Assembly (NCBI GenBank): GCA_944548615.1
Contig: OX155963.1
Coordinates: 15,404,442-15,468,441, forward strand
Reading direction: 5' to 3'
DNA from: Micropterix aruncella
Taxonomy: Eukaryota; Arthropoda; Insecta; Lepidoptera; Micropterigidae
DNA: 64,000 nt
A program made the translations under genes and the position numbers. Below the pieces are notes generated by a model. That model saw nothing but the letters and a program-made list of their open reading frames with translations, was not told where the DNA came from and searched no databases. Of the stretch, positions 1-11,250 are shown in pieces (the first letter of the stretch is position 1; every line of letters starts with the position of its first letter).

Positions 1-360
1 GCACAACCACGACTTTTTCCTCCTTCCACGGCGACGTTTACCCTCAATTTTGGCCATCAATATCAGTTGAAGCAGCTGATATCTATCATGCCGCAGTACG
101 TGCCTCAGATATTCAATCTTGCACTTTTTGACTGTGTACAAAAAATTTCGGGTCGTACCAGCACGCTGAAGCACTTTTTCGTTGCTAACTTTATGGATCC
201 AGCTTACACGGAGCATTCGACGGTAGCACCACATCTCAAAAGATTCTAGCCGCTGTCTGTTGTCTTCTTTTATGGTCCACGCTTCGCTGCCGTACATAAC
301 CACTGGCCAGATGTAGCAATGCAGGATTCGAGTTCTAAGTCTTAGATCAATTTTACGGCA
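1..360 (-). mobile_element. RTE-type LINE, C-terminal end of the reverse transcriptase ORF (partial)
   Basis: Read from 360 down to 1 on the minus strand, the frame stays open for 120 codons and runs off the left edge. The translation carries the usual C-terminal signature of RTE-class non-LTR polyproteins: HCYIWPVVMYGSEAW, then FEMWCYRRMLRVSW, then KIEYLRHVLRH, then a basic stretch KIEGKRRRGRRKKSWL. This part lies after the reverse transcriptase catalytic core, which is not in the window. The frame has no methionine start because it is an internal piece. A family A repeat begins about 13 bases beyond its upstream end, so the element is cut there. Family assignment rests on remembered motif order and not on a search. 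Confidence 0.85.
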
Positions 361-372
361 ACACAACACAAC

Positions 373-500
373 CTAACAATACTGCCTACTTCTAAATCAT
401 TTCGAGCGTTTAGAAGTTATAATGGAATAAAGAAACGGAAAACATACATAGATAAACCCTGAACACATTACACTCCTGTTTTGTTGGATATTCGTGTAAA
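373..500 (+). repeat. Family A interspersed repeat, 3' part
   Basis: The stretch contains the family A landmarks in order: acttctaaatc, gcgtttagaagttat, aataaagaaacggaaaac, acattacactcc and cgtgtaaaa. The same string of motifs recurs at 16.9, 18.8, 23.2, 25.6, 26.0 and 28.4 kb. No coding capacity is visible. It abuts the RTE fragment. Confidence 0.7.
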
Positions 501-2517
501 AAGGAATATACCATCATAATCAATACCATCCCTATCAGATATATCGACAAAATGCAGTAACAAAAATACATTTCTCACTAGAAAACGAAGAATCGATTAT
601 AAGATTTTCATCGTCAAAAGTCTATCTATATAATCTATCTGGCAATTTTTTTTCTGGGCATGATCGAGTTACTGGTAAGGTTTAATGGTTTAAGACATCA
701 AAGGTCGTTCCAGTTCTTATTGCACATTGGATTAATGTTTTTAAAGGCCGGATAAATAACAGTTTTTTCGACAGAATGACTAATACTGATCATGAATCCA
801 CTCTTTACCAGTTTGTTTAGCTTGTTATAGAATTTCAGGAAGCGTATTTTTTGTAAAAACGTAGTATTTAATAAAAAAATCAATAACCCTGCGCTCCAAA
901 ATTGCCCCTCAACGAATAATACCAAAGGAGAAACGTAATTTATGGATGGGCCCTACTAGCACCTAAAGAATAAATAGGATATAGTTTGTCTGCTAATTTT
1001 ATTTGTGTTTTGCCTGACTGTACGCTATAGCAAAGTTCGACACTTCTGTCAGATAGTTCGCGGTGACCAACTTCCGGAGGAAACGGGCCCGGGACCTCCT
1101 CGGATTATCAACTCGTTCTCATACATTGTCGGGGTCGAAGTAATCAAGCTCTTCGCTCTCGGCCAAGTGGGATCACGTGTGGAAATCAACCTGTGTATGG
1201 TGACAGTAAATAGGAGGGAAAAAAAGTGATAATGAGATTGGAACCAAATCAAAATAAACAATGGCACAGCTAAAACAGCTGTCATTATGTTTTATGTAGA
1301 AAAACTGAATTTCATTTCTTTTTTTTACTAAGAGTCATTTGTTTACATCTTGTCGAGGCGTATTGGCGAAATTGAAAAGAAATGGAATTTCGACCCGTAA
1401 TTAAATACTTTTGCCTGAACATTTATTCGGCCTCCCTGATATTAATACTTAGTCTATTATTGATAAAGACGTCCCCAAAAACTTGATATAAATTAAATAA
1501 TTAAAATAGAAATACAAATTTGTGTACCACTTATTTTATATTACTATCGCAAAAAATAGCATATTCTTATAACTCTTACAGGCTATTCTCAAAGAATCTT
1601 CTATTACTAATTCAAAATTAGTGTGTATTAGAAAAGTTATACTGTTTATACCTTTTGTGGTATAAAAAAGTTTGCACGATAATACTACAAACATGGCCAA
1701 TAGTATGGTGTATTCTCAAATGAGAGATACTTCGTCAATACAACAATAAAAATGGGCATTTAATCTAACTAACATTAATAAAAGTAACAACAAAATAAAT
1801 AATAGTTATTTATATAAAACATTTATTAATTGTCTTCTACCTCCAATTAATTTGTTTTCTAAGAATATCTAATTTGTATACTTTTGGGGCCGTCTTGGTT
1901 GTAACTGTAATGACTCGGTAATCGAATATTTTGGGTTATGCCATTTTCCCAGCAAGAGTACGACTTAAATACTCGTAAGGTATGCATGGCTCCGGGCAGG
2001 ATAAGGCAAGCACGAAAGTCTAGACAGAACAGGGTATTTATATCCATTTGTGATTATTTTAGTTCCCAATAGTTCCGAATATTTGAAGATGAACTAACGC
2101 ATGACAGCTGAATCATGAAAAGAGAATTGCATTCACTCAGCGTAGGTATTGCATTCACTCAAATACTTTAAAGATTTTATAGCTCTAAAACGGGGTTTCA
2201 TAACATATTAAATACAGAAAACGTTAAAAAATATGTTTATATATTTGTGTTTATACTACTAGATTGACCTTATGGCAATTTTTCGTAGATCCATTTTGTT
2301 TTTACGCACCAGAAGTTGATCATCCTTGCCTGTCGGTTTTCTCTTCTCACACTAATTTTCCCTTGCTTTTGATGTTCTCTGCTCCTGATTAATTTTTGCT
2401 TCTGATTGGATAATCCTGCTGACAGGTCCTAGGCCATTTTCAGCATTCTCCGCTATTTATCGCTACGTCATAAAAGTGTGCACAGAAGGCATAATAATAC
2501 GTTTGACTTTTTATGAC
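501..2517. other. AT-rich stretch without a recognised gene
   Basis: I see no supported gene here. Positions 1040-1230 are richer in G and C and open in two frames (74 codons plus, 78 codons minus), but neither translation resembles a known family. The rest is A/T-rich with short homopolymers. Confidence 0.5.
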
Positions 2518-2529
2518 ACCCACACTTTT

Positions 2530-3565
2530 GAGGGCGCCTTCGACAAAACCCAATTAAATCACTGGTGAAGGGGCTAGAGTCAAAACAAGTTGACAACACC
2601 ACAACCAGATGGGTGAAAGCGATGCTCTCAAACCGCACGGCCAAGGTAGCTCTTCACGGAACAAACCTTGAAGTCATTACTACAAGAGGCTGCCTGCAGG
2701 GAGGCGCACTCTCGCCCCTACTATGGACTCTTGCAATAGATCAACTCCTGCATAGGATGGCAGAGGCCAGGACAAACACACAGGGCTATGCTGATGACCT
2801 AGTAGTCATTGTCAGGGGCTTCTGCCAAAACACGATCTAACACATAATGCAAAAAGCGTTAACAATCGTTAGCAATTGGTGCAGAGAGAACGAATTGTCG
2901 GTCAACGCCGATAAGACGGTCCTCGTGCCATTTACCAACAAACGTCAACTAGGTGGACTAAAAATGCCAATCTTAAACCACAGGCAGATTCCTTTCTCCA
3001 AGGAAGTAAAGTATCTGGGAGTCACGCTCGACCAGAGACTCACCTGGAACAGCCACCTAGATAAAACAATTCAAAAAGCTAAAAGTGCTTTGGGTATAAG
3101 CAGAAGACTGGCGGGGAAAAACTGGGGCCTTAACCCCAAGATCTCCCACTGGCTATACACTGCCATTGTGAGGCCGATAATCTTGTACGCCTCGGTGGTA
3201 TGGTGCAACAAAGCCAACCAGAAAACTGTGATTACCAAACGGCGTGCCTCATGACAACTGGCGCAATGTCCTCCACTCCTGGAGCAGCTCTAGATGCACT
3301 GCTGAACTTACCGCCCCTACACATTCATTTGCAACAGGTCGCGAAAGCCAGTATGTACAGGCTATCTGCCCGAGAGAAGGTTAACTGGATCTCACAAGCA
3401 CTAAGATCAGTTCTTGACTCAGTCAGTGAAAATCCAACCCTCAATATGGTATCAGACACCATGCTCCCACTCCTAAACTTTGGAAAACTTTTTACAGTGG
3501 AACTGCCGCCCAGAGACGACTGGCTAAAAGGCCAACTGCAATGGGAGGCCGGTAGCCTTAAATGA
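2530..3565 (+). pseudogene. Reverse transcriptase domain of copy 1, broken
   Basis: It starts at motif A (EGAFDKT), then changes frame before 2565. It continues through motif B (RGCLQGGALSPLLW) and the catalytic box YADD encoded at 2787-2798. A TAA stop at 2838-2840 interrupts it. It resumes in the same frame with the ADKTVLVPF and VKYLGVTLDQRLTW blocks to 3254. The region then shifts frame near 3235, where copy 3 suggests bases have been lost, and runs on to a TGA at 3563-3565. In copy 3 the corresponding codon is TGG, so this stop is a point mutation. Confidence 0.85.
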
Positions 3566-3997
3566 TATACTGATGGGTCCAAATCGGGACTTGACGTAGG
3601 CTGTGGTATATATGGAGAGCGACCAAACTTCGAAAGAAGTGTAAACTTGGGAAAATACGCCTCCATATTCCAAGCGGAGGTTTACGCCATTATTGAATGT
3701 GCGGATATGAACCTCCAAAAGGACTACGCCAACCACCGTATCTATATCCAATCGGATAGCAAAGCAGCTCTTATGGCACTAGCCTCGAACACCATTAATT
3801 CGAAGCTAGTGCAAAACTTCATATCACTACTGAATTCCCTGGGCGAAAAGAACAGGGTAATTCTAAGATGGGTTCCCGGCCATGCAGGAATCGAGGGAAA
3901 TGAAAAAGCCGACGAACTTGCTAGGACGGGAGCAAAGGGAACGTTATACGGCCCTGAACCTTGCTGTGGCGTACCAAAAAGCCTTGCAAAAACCTAA
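3566..3997 (+). pseudogene. RNase H domain of copy 1
   Basis: Directly after the TGA the frame reads YTDGSKSGLDVGCGIYG, then FQAEVYAI, then IQSDSKAALMAL, then GHAGIEGNEKADELA. These four blocks contain the RNase H acidic residues in the usual order (D in TDGS, E in QAE, D in SDSK, D in KADELA). In elements of this type the domain removes the RNA strand during copying. The domain itself is intact here. The frame is lost at its end because copy 1 has two extra A's compared with copy 3 (gcaaaaacc against gcaaacc). Confidence 0.85.
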
Positions 3998-4053
3998 TGC
4001 TCAAACAAATGTGTTTAGAACAATCCGTCAACCACTAGAACAACACGCCAGGG

Positions 4054-4398
4054 TTGAATCATTCTAAAGCGCTTATTAAGCCTTACGACCGTAAGACGGC
4101 CCGTGAGGCCCTATCGCTAAATAGGAACAATCTACGCATACTGGTAAGGGCGCTCACGGGGCATTGTGGCCTGAACAAACACATGTTCAACCTCAAGCTC
4201 AAAGACACAAAAATGTGCAGGTTCTGCCAAGGGGCAGAGGAAACTCCTCAGCACCTCATGTGTGAGTGTGGCCCGCTGATGCGTAAAAGATACACCCACC
4301 TGGGTGGTCACTACATCCAACCTGAGGAGGTAAAACAATCTGGCGCCAAAAGCCTGCTGCGGTTCTTAAATGACACGAGGCTTAGCGCAGAACTATAG
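4054..4398 (+). pseudogene. C-terminal Cys/His region of copy 1
   Basis: The translation includes LTGHCGLNKHMFNLKL followed by CRFCQGAEETPQHLMCECGP, a C-x2-C-x8-H-x3-C pattern usual at the C-terminus of R1/LOA/I-type LINE proteins, where it probably binds nucleic acid. It ends early at RLSAEL: copy 2 reads on for about 30 residues because this copy has lost three bases near 4396. Confidence 0.8.
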
Positions 4399-4694
4399 TA
4401 GGTGGCGAGCACAATAGATCAGCAATGGTCGCAGTGTTACAAGGCTCATATAGACCTTAGAAAAGCCCCACTCAACAAATAAAAAAAATAATACCCATAC
4501 TTAAAAATCCTCCAAATTAGACAAAAGAATTCTTATAAATAAATCTGCAGTTCACAATACAAAACACATTATCCTGGGTAGCGAATGTATCCATTTCATA
4601 CTTGACACGTGACCAATTAACTGACAGCTTTTTGAAAAGTCACGTGGATTTATAGAAAAAGAAGTGATTTTCACGCTTACCTCGAAAATCGTTA

Positions 4695-4895
4695 ATTTAT
4701 TTATTTTTATTTATTTAGTTCCATATTTCAATCCACAATTTACAAAAAGAAAATCCTTTTCCTAACACAAAAACATTTTATAATAAGTGTACATATTATA
4801 CCTAGCTTAGAAAGGAAATTCATCTTTTGACATATCGGTTTACCACCTCACTAGGTATGAACCTGTGTTGAGGTGGTACTATTAGCATGGGTAAA
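4695..4895 (-). mobile_element. LINE 3' UTR fragment, same family as the element at 61.4-64.0 kb
   Basis: The reverse complement matches the 3' UTR at 63.84-64.0 kb nearly base for base, including acctagcttagaaaggaaat and the hairpin ccacctca...tgaggtgg at 4843-4876. The left end is an A-rich tail read in reverse (atttatttatttttatttatt). No coding sequence remains, so this is a very short 5'-truncated insertion. Confidence 0.8.
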
Positions 4896-7614
4896 TTATT
4901 TTGAGCATTTTTTGTACAGCTACTTTGACTAATACTTTTTTGCATATCAATAATATTTCGCTACATAAAGAAACTGTGGTTTTTGAAAAAAATATGTGGG
5001 AATTCTTGGGGCACCCCTTCTCTTTATCTGATTAAGCTGAAATTGTATACAGATTTATTTTCATGCAAAGACGCCAAACAAAGTGTAGCTCAAAAAAGAC
5101 ACAATAAAAGATCGGCAATAGACTAGATCGTACATACATATATGTGGCATGCTACTTCAGAAGATCACAGTTTTAATTCAGCTGTCTAGCCTTCTATATA
5201 TAATAATAAAACATTCCATTTTCTCCTAAATTCTCGCCGAGTTTAATACGGGGAATACGTTACAAAGCAATTTGCGACAAAACGCCGTTTCAACGTCAGA
5301 ATCCCCCACACCTGCCGCGGCGTAGGCCCGCCAAAGATATGAAAATGTCCCGGGACGTGTCAAATTCCTCGACATGACAGACGTCATATTAAAAATCACG
5401 GTAAATTCCTTTCCCTCTGATTCCCACGATGTGGCACTCTTACGAACTCTACCCAAAACACAGCAGACCAAAGAGAACAGTGGTAATGCGACTTAAGTAT
5501 TCAATTTTTAGTTTATATAGTAAAGTTTTTCTTTGACACGTCATAATATATAGATAGCAACATCAATTGCTCAATAAATATTAACCTCTTAAATTAACAA
5601 TCATGTTGTAATTTTTTTATTAAGATTGTAAATTTTATTAAGAATATAAGTTATTGCAAAGAGCAATTTAACAAATTATTCACTCAAAGGTAATTAGAAA
5701 ATGTTGATAACATTCTGATGCTGGAAAAACTAATTTCACTTAAATCAATTTCTTGATATGTCGTTACCTCACTAACACGCGAAGTGTCATTTGCGGACTG
5801 ACTAAATTCCATATTATTACTCTTTATAACGATAAAACGAAGTGTAATATAACATGCAAGGTTAAAATATTTTTACATAGCGCGAGTAAAAGGCAATTAG
5901 AATCTTTTCCCGCTAACCTTGACTGCAGCTGCCAATAACGGGCTTTAAGTAGCTGTGAATTTGACCAAAGCTGTATTCTTGTGGTCTCTTGTGTCCACAT
6001 TTGTAAACAACTAGATACAGTGGATTACTCCAGGGTTTAAATTTATAAACAGAATATTGTCAAGATGGACGATGGAATTTGATGTTCCAATTAACAGCAA
6101 TAGGAACTTTCCCCGAGGAGAGCATGAATGGAGTACTAGCATTTATTTAACATTTTTTTAAATCTACTATGTAATGTCTTGCCAAACACGCAATCTTTCA
6201 TTTTGATGGCCTTGCAGCTTTCTTATACTTAGTTTGAGGGGATAGCAAAATAGATTAAAATAGTGAACTTGTAGTGACACATGATGATGAATAATGCAAC
6301 ATTAAACTCAGTAGACATTTTTAATTCCAAGATTTTATTGACGTCATTAAACCAGAAAAAATGTCTATTTGCCTGACGATTAATAGCATTAAAGAATGCA
6401 ATAATTTCCTTTTTAAATGTGTTTTTCTTTCGATGCAAATAATTAATGTATGAAAATAGCATTTTTCAAGTTTGTCTTTCAGAGTTTCAAAATTAATTCA
6501 CCCGAACAATCCCCTATAAAAGACTAGATTAGCACAATAAAAAACTAGATTTACGGATTTAAAAGCACGTACATTTAGCATATTAATCACTCTTGTTGAC
6601 ATCACCAATGGTAAGCCATCTCTATTCTATTACCTTCTTTTAAATAATTAATTCATCTAAGTATTAACATTGTGTTTATTCTACCATATGACGCCAAGAC
6701 TTACGCAACCTTGGGTTCTGATCATATCGACAACGCACGTCATCAGCTATCGCTGCAGACTTGTTAACTCGGCAAAGCCAAGTCTTGTCACGTATGTAAT
6801 GACTTTATTATTAATATAGTAATCTTCACTGTGTTGTCATACTTTGTGTCAAAGAGGTTATCTTCGCGGTCACAGTAGTGTTTGTAATAACAGCATATAC
6901 TACAATATGATTCTTTTTGAATAGTACGTGTCGCGTAATCGTTATCTTGCAGTAGCATTAGGTACATCACAATCTCCATAGGCGACATGCCGACGTCATC
7001 ATTTTATTCATCACCGTTATAAAAGCGTCCGAAATTCAATGGAAATGTGATAAAATGTAAATTTTGCCTTTCGCTCGTTCCACTGTCTGCGACAATTGGA
7101 AAGGCACCCGCGATTGGGTGCTCTGTTTAGCTATACCTATATAAAGTGATTCATTTTCGCTAAACTCCATGATGTCTTCCGTGTTTTTCATGTTTTCGAT
7201 TATTTATCCCAAACTGGTAGTAGTCGAGATTATCTGAAATATTTTTCATAACTTTCGATGCTACTCGTATCTATGACTGCAAATTTCGCATATTTTCCTG
7301 TCTTTAGCACCTGAGGGACTAAGCATATTTCGACAATCAAATTATGAAATGATAGTATAATATAAAGGTACATATTGGAATAGTTTAGTTCTAAATAAAG
7401 GCTGGTGTCAAACAATCGGGCTTAATAGTATAAAAGTGACTTAATAAGGTTTTTAATACATTTTTATAGGGATTTTTTTCTATCCCTGTAACATTATCGA
7501 AAATCACCCAATTTAAAAATCACTTAGCTTTCTTTACCACCAAAATCTCCAGTTCAATCTGTGTATATTATGAAGGTATTAGCTTAAATTGGCCCAATGT
7601 GTGGCTTGGTTCTA
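4896..7614. other. AT-rich stretch without a recognised gene
   Basis: Nothing here is supported as a gene. Positions 5226-5471 hold an 81-codon minus-strand frame in a somewhat GC-richer patch, but it resembles no family I know. Other frames of 60-77 codons are about what AT-rich DNA gives by chance. Confidence 0.5.
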
Positions 7615-7663
7615 TAAAGAGAGCTCTCATAGCTATTAAAGAGAGCTATGAGAGCTCTCTTTA
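7615..7663. repeat. Perfect 20-bp inverted repeat
   Basis: The left arm at 7615-7634 (taaagagagctctcatagct) is the exact reverse complement of the right arm at 7644-7663, with a 9-base spacer attaaagag. It could form a stable hairpin or cruciform. No flanking duplication or other mobile-element mark is obvious. Confidence 0.9.
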
Positions 7664-7794
7664 AAGGACCAGCTAAAGTTTGGCTTTGGGGTCGTTTGAT
7701 TGTGGATCGTGCTATTTATTAAGTTTTTAAGTTCACTCTATGGGAGACAGAATATCAAGATGTCGGGTTAACCCCCTGGGGTGACTCGTTGTAA

Positions 7795-7945
7795 TTGAGA
7801 CCCCTCAATGACCTTCCATCAAAAGCACAATGTCACCTGCGAAAAATATAGTTTGATTTTGAAAGATTGTTGATGTGCGTTGTTAGTAAATAAGATAAAT
7901 AATATGGGACTAAGTAAACAACCCTGGGGTATTCCACCTTTATAC
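7795..7945 (-). pseudogene. Decayed LINE reverse transcriptase fragment
   Basis: On the minus strand, starting near 7937, the translation is GIPQGCLLSPILFILFTNN, a clear motif B of a Jockey/CR1-like reverse transcriptase. About 30 codons later comes FAGDIVLL in a shifted frame, the decayed counterpart of the FADD catalytic box. No other part of the element is recognisable. Confidence 0.7.
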
Positions 7946-8121
7946 CTGATCGACAAGGAGAAAATTGTTCAAACTAGTATCTAATCCGGATCAGCTTCGT
8001 ATTAATGTTACATTACGACATGACTTTATCGAAGCATAGGCTATGTCTTATTATAGCCCTCTCAAATAGGAGAAAATTTCGACGTTTGACAAAAATAACT
8101 GATTATGTTTTGAAACTTGGC

Positions 8122-8352
8122 ATAAATGGAGTATTATAAATAGGATAGAAAACGAATTTACCGCGTGAAATTTGTAGCACCCGACGTTTCGGTGACGTTG
8201 CAGCCGCCGTTGTCCAGTCTACCCTGGACAACGGCGGCTGCAACGTCACCGAAACGTCGGGTGCTACAAATTTCACGAGGTAAATTCGTTTTCTATCCTA
8301 TTTATAATGTCAAACAACCGCGATAGTCTTCGATTTTATAAATGGAGTATTA
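8122..8352. mobile_element. Foldback element copy 1 with target-site duplication
   Basis: A 15-base direct repeat, ataaatggagtatta, is at 8122-8136 and 8338-8352. The roughly 201-bp element between is mainly a near-perfect palindrome: arms at 8136-8217 and 8224-8305 (82 bases each, I see one mismatch) around the spacer tctacc. A 32-base unpaired tail (taatgtcaaacaaccgcg...cgatttt) lies at 8306-8337. It has no ORF. A 15-base duplication is longer than typical for DNA-transposon MITEs and fits reverse-transcription-based insertion better. Class unknown. Confidence 0.85.
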
Positions 8353-9642
8353 TTAAACATACTAAAACTCGCCTACTCAATCTGTTGCGTTCTAGCCGCC
8401 ATCTTGGAAAATGGACGCTCCAATTCAGATTACCGCTTATATCTTGCCAACTGTTAGAGATATCGGAATTATGATCTGCGTAAAAAATAAGGCTATTCAA
8501 AATCTCAGATCAAAAATGTTAGATCCATTTTTTGGAAAAAGGAATCCCGAGAAGGATCTTGTGAATGCATGAAAGCAGGAATTAAATACGTGGCAATATG
8601 TGGACATTGCCCTGGAACCCCGCTTATATCTTGAAAAAAATTGAACCTCGCTTATATCTTGAACCTCGAAATACCTTGCCATAATTCATATAATGCCATA
8701 ATTGCCATATCTTGAACCTCGAAATATCTTGCCATAATTCAAATACGATTGAAGTGGAAGAGTGCAGAGATTTCGTTGAGAACGGCTTATCTGATATACC
8801 GGCGAATAAGGATATAAGCGAAAAACTGAAGCGGAGAGACCATTTTTCCAATATGGCGGCTCGAGCACAACATAAGGTATGGGCGACTTTTAGGGCGCTT
8901 AAAAGAAGTTTCAATGAACATACATATATGCCAAATTTCAAAATCTTATCAGTTGTTTCGCGAATTATTTTCTATTTCAGTGGGCTATTACATGAATTCA
9001 GCCATAGCAGAATGATTACTTTTGACAGAATAAGAACTCAGCTATCTGAAGCGACACCGCTAACTTTGCCGTATCAGATAGCGGTAAAATATTCCCGCGT
9101 TATAAAATCCCTACACTAAAGGGGATTTTAAGGCGGATTTTAAAATGTCACCGCGCCGCCCTAGCGGCTGCGGCGTTCGACTCTCGCAGCCGCAAAAACC
9201 GCCCTACCAATGGAAAGTTGGGCGGTCGCAGCGTTTGCCAAATTCGTTAAACTTTTTTCTCGTACTACTTTTGCGCTCGATTTATGCTCTGTTGAGGGCC
9301 GCGCTAGCTAAATGTGCCTATTTAGGCCGAGATAGTTTTTCCAAGGAGGCACTTACGCCGTAATGTGATACGTGTCCTGCGGGAGTTATACCTGTGTAAT
9401 ATTCACTTGAGGATCAGTAGTTTTTATAACAAAGTAAGTTAGGTTACTGCGTTTATTTGCCTTCAATTTGAATTTACTTTTACCAGTAATTAACGATTAA
9501 TTAGCTAAGTTAACAGTAACTAACATAGTTGGAAAGCATGCAGAGATGCTCGCTGTTATAAAGCATCGAAAACTATGAAAAATGTTTTGGTCACATGGGG
9601 AGCAATACTAAATACCAACTAATATACCGGTTCATTTTTTCT
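8353..9642. other. Unclassified stretch with short local repeats
   Basis: Between 8625 and 8745 the phrases cttatatcttgaacctcg and cttgccataattca recur two or three times as imperfect short repeats. A plus-strand frame of 135 codons at 8712-9119 and a GC-rich patch at 9140-9240 give no recognisable protein. I cannot name a gene here. Confidence 0.45.
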
Positions 9643-9803
9643 ATTAGTTATATTCTTGAAGTAGGTGAATCAATACGAGAAAATAACGAAATTTTTTTTT
9701 TTTTTTTGACAAGCGATGAGCGGGCTGCGCCATCGAACAATAGGTAAAATATTTTAAATAAAGAACATTCGCGATATTTTACCTACCTACTGCTAGATGG
9801 CAT
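9643..9803. repeat. Family D MITE-like repeat, partial copy
   Basis: It has the family D left segment (cttgaagtaggtgaatcaatacgag) and the central inverted pair aggtaaaatatttt / attcgcgatattttacct. The terminal repeats seen in the copies at 21.86 and 42.87 kb are missing or worn away here. Confidence 0.55.
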
Positions 9804-10441
9804 AACGCCATAACTCTTTATACTGTTTTTCACATTTAAAATTTTTCAAAAAAAAGTTTTCTTTTTTAAAAAAAACTTTTTTGGAGACACGATTTGCTGT
9901 TTTAGCCTTAACGCTACCCACAAGAAATTTTATATCGAGTACGGCTCTTGTTTCTGTAGAAACTTGATTAGAATTTAGTGTGAATTCTTTTATCATAAAT
10001 GTTAGTTTTTGTTTGCTAAAGTTTATTTTCAGATCTTTGAGGTCCTACTCTGCCTCATCTGATGATTTAAAGAGTGTCTATATCACGTCATAATTTCCTT
10101 TTATTATTTTGACCATAGAAATACACATACACCTATGAAACACCTTAAAGCTAGGCCTAATGAAAATCTAAGCTATTTTAAATCTGGAGAACATTCATAG
10201 ATCTTGGTATGTTAAACTTTTATCACTCTCCGAATTTACTAGAATTTAATAAAAGACAATACACTCGTATAACATTTTTCATGATCGCAATATATTGGAA
10301 AAAAAATGTTTTTTTATGTTTCAATCATATATTTTATCTTTTTCGATGGTATATTTTAGGCAATACGCATAATATCCTTATAAAGATTACTGTTTTTAAA
10401 AGACATTGTGAGCTATAATTCCTTAAATTTCGTAGAGAAAT
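9804..10441. other. AT-rich stretch without a recognised gene
   Basis: Only short chance frames (67-69 codons) rich in K, N, F and I. Nothing supported. Confidence 0.5.
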
Positions 10442-10447
10442 ACTTAC

Positions 10448-10640
10448 TATGGCCTTCGTTTTCGAGCTGATCCGGGGCAGTGTTGATAATTTGCGGAGCC
10501 GTCCTCGCGAACCAACCTATGTCAGTGGAACCTCCTTGCACGTGCCTTATATAATAACGCTTAAAAACGGCTCGTCGGCCACCCGATTGCAATGATCCCT
10601 TTCTATGGATCACATCGCTTACTTGACCACTCATGAGTGT
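10448..10640 (-). other. Possible minus-strand exon, uncertain
   Basis: A 78-codon minus-strand frame has mixed composition unlike the AT-rich surroundings and includes STDIGWFARTAPQIINTAPD. On the minus strand it runs into a strong splice donor string, GTAAGT, at 10447-10442. I do not recognise the protein. An upstream acceptor and further exons were not identified. It could also be part of an uncatalogued repeat. Confidence 0.25.
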
Positions 10641-10740
10641 AGGTTTCAAATTTCAATTCAATCAACCAAGGAAGCCAGAGCTTAAAAACGGCCAGTTGGC
10701 CACCCGATTGCAGTGATCCCTTTCTATGAATCAAGCTGCT
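10559..10740. repeat. Imperfect direct repeat, unit about 55-61 bp, period 121 bp
   Basis: The units gcttaaaaacggctcgtcgg... at 10559-10619 and gcttaaaaacggccagttgg... at 10680-10740 share ggccacccgattgca and tgatccctttctatg. The first unit overlaps the possible minus-strand exon, whose peptide HRKGSLQSGG is therefore repeated. Confidence 0.75.
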
Positions 10741-10984
10741 GGCCTGACAATTTTATAATGACTCACTTTCTTGCAACTAAAACTTGTTATTAAAAAAAAC
10801 AGAACATTTATTATCAAGATAGGAAAATTTTTCATTGAGAAATTAATTTTTTACAAAAACGCGGTAATTTTAAGCACTTTGCATAACTTGTATATAATAG
10901 AAAGAGACAACGTAACGCGTTATAGCATTGCCTCAATTTGCTTTATGCTTTATTTTGATAAACTTATGCTTATTTCGCTTTAAC

Positions 10985-11250
10985 TAACACGTTGTAGTCG
11001 CAAGGAGGCGAATTGTAATTTCAGCCCATTAAGGCACCTGTGTACCGAATTTCAAGTCTTAAGGCCCAATATTTCGAGATTGAAGTATGGCTAGAACGCC
11101 CTGGTTAACAGATTTCATCCACAAACTTTTCAACTCTCACCATGACCAAATGAAGCCTGCATGCCAAATTTCAGCTCAATCGGATGATGCGTTTAGGCGG
11201 TATCGTGGAGGAATACACACACACACACACACACACACAGACAGCCATAC
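10985..11250 (+). repeat. Family E interspersed repeat with (CA)n tail
   Basis: Shared landmarks with the copies at 29.4 and 44.9 kb are caatatttcgagattgaagtatg, atgaccaaatgaagcctgcatgc and aaatttcagctcaatcggatgatgcg. It ends in a (CA) microsatellite at about 11215-11239. A fixed sequence ending in a simple repeat suggests the 3' end of a SINE or LINE. Confidence 0.65.

Larger units (their letters stand above)
2518..4502 (+). mobile_element. RNase H-carrying LINE (R1/LOA/I-like), 5'-truncated copy 1, with probable target duplication
   Basis: The insert runs from about 2528 to 4492 and ends in an A-rich tail (aataaaaaaaataat). A 10-base direct repeat with one mismatch flanks it: acccacactt at 2518-2527 and acccatactt at 4493-4502. 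That is what target-primed reverse transcription leaves behind. In order it holds the reverse transcriptase from motif A onwards, a linker, an RNase H domain and a C-terminal Cys/His motif. The endonuclease and ORF1 are missing because of 5' truncation. Two other copies are at 15.8 and 43.4 kb. Several stops and frame changes make it inactive. Confidence 0.85.

Noticed and set aside
373..500. Family A as a Helitron
   Set aside because: There is an end hairpin but no clear 3' CTRR end or TC start, and I could not show AT insertion sites.
8137..8337. Hammerhead ribozyme in the foldback element (it contains accgaaacgtc)
   Set aside because: The GAAAC part is there, but the CTGATGA core is not: the nearest string is ctgcaac. 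I could not fold a hammerhead core.
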